Assembly (NCBI GenBank): GCA_021778875.1
Contig: JAJYBT010000118.1
Coordinates: 1 to 7,184, forward strand
From: Acidobacteriota bacterium
GTDB lineage: Bacteria; Acidobacteriota; Terriglobia; Terriglobales; Acidobacteriaceae
Direction of reading: 5' to 3'
Length of the DNA stretch: 7,184 nt
This document shows, one piece after another, positions 4,324-7,184 of this stretch. Within the stretch, counting starts at the first letter, position 1; each line of letters opens with the position of its first letter. The notes beneath the pieces were generated by a model, which was not told the origin of the DNA, made no database searches, and worked only from the letters and a program-made list of their open reading frames with translations. Position numbers and translations under genes: made by a program.

Positions 4324-7031
4324 AGCTACCCATGCAGACAGACCCGGCGCGCGATGCTGATCCGCCGTCGCAGGAACGAGCCGATGCATCGGCTGAAGGT
4401 GCAGGAACGAAGAGCGCGCCGCGCTCCACCGGACTGAGCCTGGAGGACGTGGAGCGGGGCAGGAAGATCCACGGCCTGAATTTGCTGCCTTCGCCACCAG
4501 CCATTCCACACTGGCAGCGCCTTCTGTCGCAATTTGTTCACTTCTTTGCCATCATGCTGTGGGTTGCCGGAGGACTGGCGATTCTCGCAGGCATGCCGCA
4601 ACTCGGATTGGCAATCTTCATCGTGATCGTGCTGAACGGCGTCTTCGCGTTTATCCAGGAGTATCGCGCGGACAAGGCCGGAGAGAAGCTGCGCGATCTG
4701 CTGCCACGACGCGCCAGCGTCATTCGAGAGGGAAAGCGGCAGGATATAGATGCGATCGAACTCGTCCCCGGAGACGTCGTGGTTGTCAACGCGGGCGACC
4801 GCATTTCGGGCGACATGCTCCTTACCAAAGCTGACGGCTTTGCGATCAACACATCCGCGCTGACCGGGGAGAGCGTTCCCGCAAGCCCGCAAGTGGGCGA
4901 GACCATTTTCGCGGGCACGTACAGCGTGGAGGGTGAGGCCCTCGGACTCGTTACGGCCACTGGCAGCTCCACCCGGCTCGCGCAGATCCAGCGGCTCACG
5001 TCGGCAGGCAAGCGTCCGCCGACGCCGCTGGCGCGCGAACTGGACCGCGTGGTGCGCACCATTGCGGCGGTTTCGGTGGCCATCGGTTCCATATTTCTGG
5101 TGATTGCGCTGCTCGTGGGCATCCGGCCGACGGACGGCTTTCTTTTCGCGCTTGGCGTTACGGTCGCACTGGTGCCGGAGGGCCTGCTGCCGACGGTGAC
5201 TCTTTCACTTGCGATGGGAGCCCGGAGGATGGCGGCGAGAGGAGCGCTCGTGCGGCGTCTTGAATCGGTTGAGACTCTCGGCTCAACGACTTTCATCTGC
5301 ACAGATAAGACAGGGACTCTGACGCAGAATGAGATGTCGGCGGTTGAAGCATGGATGCCGAAGGGACGCGCTTCATTTCAAAGCTCCGGTTATAACCCGA
5401 CATGCGCAATTGATGTGGAAGGGGAGCTGCTTCCGCAACTGCGGGAGCTGGCGTCGGCAGCGGCCCTTTACTCAAATGGCACGGCGGTCCTGCGCGGTGA
5501 TCACTGGAGCGCCCAGGGCAATCCGCTGGAGGTTGCGCTGGACGTGCTTGCGCGGCGCCTGGGACTGGACACGGAGGCTGAGGAGGCTGCGTGGCCCATC
5601 CGGCGTCGCTTCCCTTTCGATCCCCGCCGCCGGAGAGCTTCCATCATTCTGCATGGCCGGGCCATCGTGCGCGGCGCGCCCGAGGCAATCTTTGAGCGTT
5701 GCCGCGACAGCAAGGGCGCGCCGGAGGCCGTGGCAGAAATGGCGGCACGCGGGCTGCGCGTGATCGCCGTGGCTGCTCGCGACCTTAAGAACGATGGAGC
5801 GCCGGTAACTCCTGACGTAATTGAAATCGACCTCACGCTTCTCGGCCTTATCGGCATCGAAGACCCACCCAGACCCGGCGTTCAAGAATGTATCGCCGAT
5901 TGCCGGCGCGCTGGAATTCGTGTCGCCATGGTTACGGGGGACCACCCCGCAACAGCGCGCGCCATCGCCCGCCAGGTTGGCTTGTGGACCTCAGACAAGC
6001 TGATGCTGGAAGGAAAAGACCTGCCTGATGATGATGAACTACTTGGGGCGCTGGTGGATCGCGACGGCTTTCTTGTCAGCCGCGTTGCGCCGGAGGACAA
6101 ACTCCGCATTGCGCGCGCTCTGCGCAAGCGCGGTCACGTGGTGGCGATGACCGGCGACGGAGTGAACGATGCCCCTGCGCTGCATGAGGCAGACATTGGG
6201 ATTGCGATGGGAATGTCCGGCACAGATGTTGCCCGCGAAGCCGCGGATCTTGTTTTGCTGGACGATAATTTTGCAACCATCGTGGCCGCTGTCGAGCAGG
6301 GCCGAACCACATTTACCAACGCGAGGCGCTTTCTTACCTACCACCTCACGGACAACGTCGCGGAACTGACACCGTTCGTAATCTGGGCGCTTTCCGGTGG
6401 GCGCTTTCCGCTTGCGCTGAGCGTGTTACAGGTGCTCTGCCTCGACATCGGAACCGACGTTCTGCCCGCGGTGGCGCTGGGCGCTGAACCATCCAGCCCG
6501 AGGGCGCTGGCCCAGCCTCCGCTCGGCCGGCACCTGGTGAATCGCCAGTTGCTGTTGAGAGCCTTTGGGGTTCTCGGGCTGACAGAGTCGATCGCCGAAA
6601 TGACCGCATTCCTGGCGACGCTCTATTTCAGCGGGTGGAGGCCGGGGTTATCCTTCCCGACAGGAGATGTGTTTGCCTCTGCATCCGGCGCGGCCTTCAC
6701 CGCAGTGGTGGCCGGCCAGATGGCAAATGCCTTCGCCTGTCGCAGTGCCCGCGTTTGGCCCGGGAAGCTCGGCTGGCTTTCAAATCGCTATATCATTGTC
6801 GCCATCTTTTGCGAAGCGATCCTGCTGGCCTGCATCCTCTATATCTCCCCGCTTGCGAAACTGCTGGGGCATGCGCCGCCAAGCCTGGCAGGCTACCTGA
6901 CCGCGCTGCTGGCCATTCCTGCGGTCCTGATCGCAGATACGCTGCAAAAGCGATATACAAAAAGATCAGTGGCCCGTTCCCACTTACGATCGGAAAGAGC
7001 ATCGACTTCGTGTGCTTCCCCATTGCCGTAA
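4311..7031 (+). CDS. Type II P-type cation-transporting ATPase (Na+/K+-ATPase-like ion site)
   Basis: A complete 906-residue ATP-driven cation pump of the inner membrane. Domains in order: an N-terminal tail rich in Asp, Ser and Ala (1-45) and cation-ATPase N-domain (GLSLEDVERGRKIHGLNLLP); M1-M2 (about 75-116); actuator domain with TGES at 185-188; M3-M4 (about 250-300) with VPEGLLPTVT (288-297); phosphorylation loop DKTGTLT with D332; nucleotide-binding domain with NPLEVAL (404-410), FPFD (434-437) and RGAPE (454-458, Arg replacing the usual Lys of KGAPE); TGD (542-544) and GDGVNDAP (615-622); then M5-M10 to about residue 877. Predicted ion ligands are E290 in M4, N682 and E685 in M5, and D712 and D716 in M6 (LCLDIGTD), with spacing like Na+/K+-ATPase. 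M8 has QMAN (803-806), with Asn where Na+/K+-ATPase has Asp. Whether it moves Na+, K+, H+ or Ca2+ cannot be settled. The start has only a weak GGTGGA 8 nt upstream; an alternative ATG at residue 8 has none. Probably co-transcribed with the PRTase-hydrolase gene. Confidence 0.93.
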   Translation: MRDLKLPMQTDPARDADPPSQERADASAEGAGTKSAPRSTGLSLEDVERGRKIHGLNLLPSPPAIPHWQRLLSQFVHFFAIMLWVAGGLAILAGMPQLGLAIFIVIVLNGVFAFIQEYRADKAGEKLRDLLPRRASVIREGKRQDIDAIELVPGDVVVVNAGDRISGDMLLTKADGFAINTSALTGESVPASPQVGETIFAGTYSVEGEALGLVTATGSSTRLAQIQRLTSAGKRPPTPLARELDRVVRTIAAVSVAIGSIFLVIALLVGIRPTDGFLFALGVTVALVPEGLLPTVTLSLAMGARRMAARGALVRRLESVETLGSTTFICTDKTGTLTQNEMSAVEAWMPKGRASFQSSGYNPTCAIDVEGELLPQLRELASAAALYSNGTAVLRGDHWSAQGNPLEVALDVLARRLGLDTEAEEAAWPIRRRFPFDPRRRRASIILHGRAIVRGAPEAIFERCRDSKGAPEAVAEMAARGLRVIAVAARDLKNDGAPVTPDVIEIDLTLLGLIGIEDPPRPGVQECIADCRRAGIRVAMVTGDHPATARAIARQVGLWTSDKLMLEGKDLPDDDELLGALVDRDGFLVSRVAPEDKLRIARALRKRGHVVAMTGDGVNDAPALHEADIGIAMGMSGTDVAREAADLVLLDDNFATIVAAVEQGRTTFTNARRFLTYHLTDNVAELTPFVIWALSGGRFPLALSVLQVLCLDIGTDVLPAVALGAEPSSPRALAQPPLGRHLVNRQLLLRAFGVLGLTESIAEMTAFLATLYFSGWRPGLSFPTGDVFASASGAAFTAVVAGQMANAFACRSARVWPGKLGWLSNRYIIVAIFCEAILLACILYISPLAKLLGHAPPSLAGYLTALLAIPAVLIADTLQKRYTKRSVARSHLRSERASTSCASPLP

Positions 7032-7091
7032 AACAGAGCGCGCATCATGGCTCGAAGTATGCATGGGACAATTGAAGGACTTGTTGCCGCA

Positions 7092-7109
7092 AATCCTGAC
7101 TTCAGGATT
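7092..7109. other. Short perfect hairpin downstream of the ATPase gene
   Basis: AATCCTGA and TCAGGATT form complementary 8-nt arms separated by 2 nt (in RNA, realistically 7 bp with a 4-nt loop), 61 nt after the ATPase stop codon. There is no T-run on either side, so a rho-independent terminator is not supported. The rest of 7032-7184 shows no gene with a ribosome-binding site. Confidence 0.35.
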
Positions 7110-7184
7110 CGGCTCGCTGTTCTCTGAGCTGTGTGTAAAGCCATGCCCGCGCCATGGTCCATTCGCGTTCAACGGTGCGGGTGG

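Noticed and set aside
7092..7109. Rho-independent terminator for the ATPase operon
   Set aside because: The stem is perfect but AT/GC-mixed and short, and neither strand has a T-run after it, so it was recorded only as a hairpin.
7047..7127. A 26-codon frame (MARSMHGTIEGLVAAN...) after the ATPase gene
   Set aside because: There is no good ribosome-binding site and no recognisable family; its codons partly encode the hairpin at 7092-7109.

Overview
The window looks like a stretch of chromosome from a GC-rich, free-living bacterium. An acidobacterium (Terriglobia) fits the combination of an archaeo-eukaryotic-type release-factor homologue, a phosphoribosyltransferase/hydrolase fusion and a P-type cation pump, but this rests on protein style only. 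No rRNA, tRNA, CRISPR array, transposase or integrase is visible. Coding quality is even, with no frameshifts in the four main genes.

Layout: (1) 7-831 (+) is a polysaccharide deacetylase at the left edge; its true start may lie outside the window. (2) 832-1159 is a convergent intergenic stretch without a recognisable gene. (3) 1160-2371 (-) is a bacterial homologue of archaeal/eukaryotic peptide-chain release factor 1 (baeRF type). It has a GAQ tripeptide where classical factors have GGQ, a C4 zinc ribbon and the aRF1-type C-terminal GGI signature. (4) 2372-2817 is a divergent control region. It carries a 14-bp perfect palindrome matching the CRP/FNR-superfamily consensus (TGTGA-N6-TCACG), a second 6-3-6 inverted repeat two helical turns downstream, and good ribosome-binding sites facing both ways. 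(5) 2818-4227 (+) is a phosphoribosyltransferase fused to a dienelactone-hydrolase-like alpha/beta hydrolase. (6) 4311-7031 (+) is a complete type II P-type cation ATPase whose M4-M6 residues resemble the Na+/K+-ATPase group. It is probably co-transcribed with gene 5, because only 83 nt separate them and no terminator is seen. A 31-codon reading frame with a strong Shine-Dalgarno sequence bridges that gap and overlaps the ATPase start. (7) 7032-7184 holds a short hairpin and no convincing gene.

How they may work together: relatives of genes 3, 5 and 6 (eRF1-like protein, PRTase-hydrolase fusion, class II P-type ATPase) all occur, at separate loci, in the Mycobacterium tuberculosis DosR dormancy regulon (Rv2629, Rv0571c, ctpF/Rv1997, from memory). 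Finding the three types side by side around a CRP/FNR-like operator suggests a compact low-energy or hypoxia stress module covering ribosome rescue, nucleotide/metabolite handling and ion homeostasis. This is inference. The deacetylase is convergent to the module and probably belongs to a separate surface-polysaccharide locus to the left.
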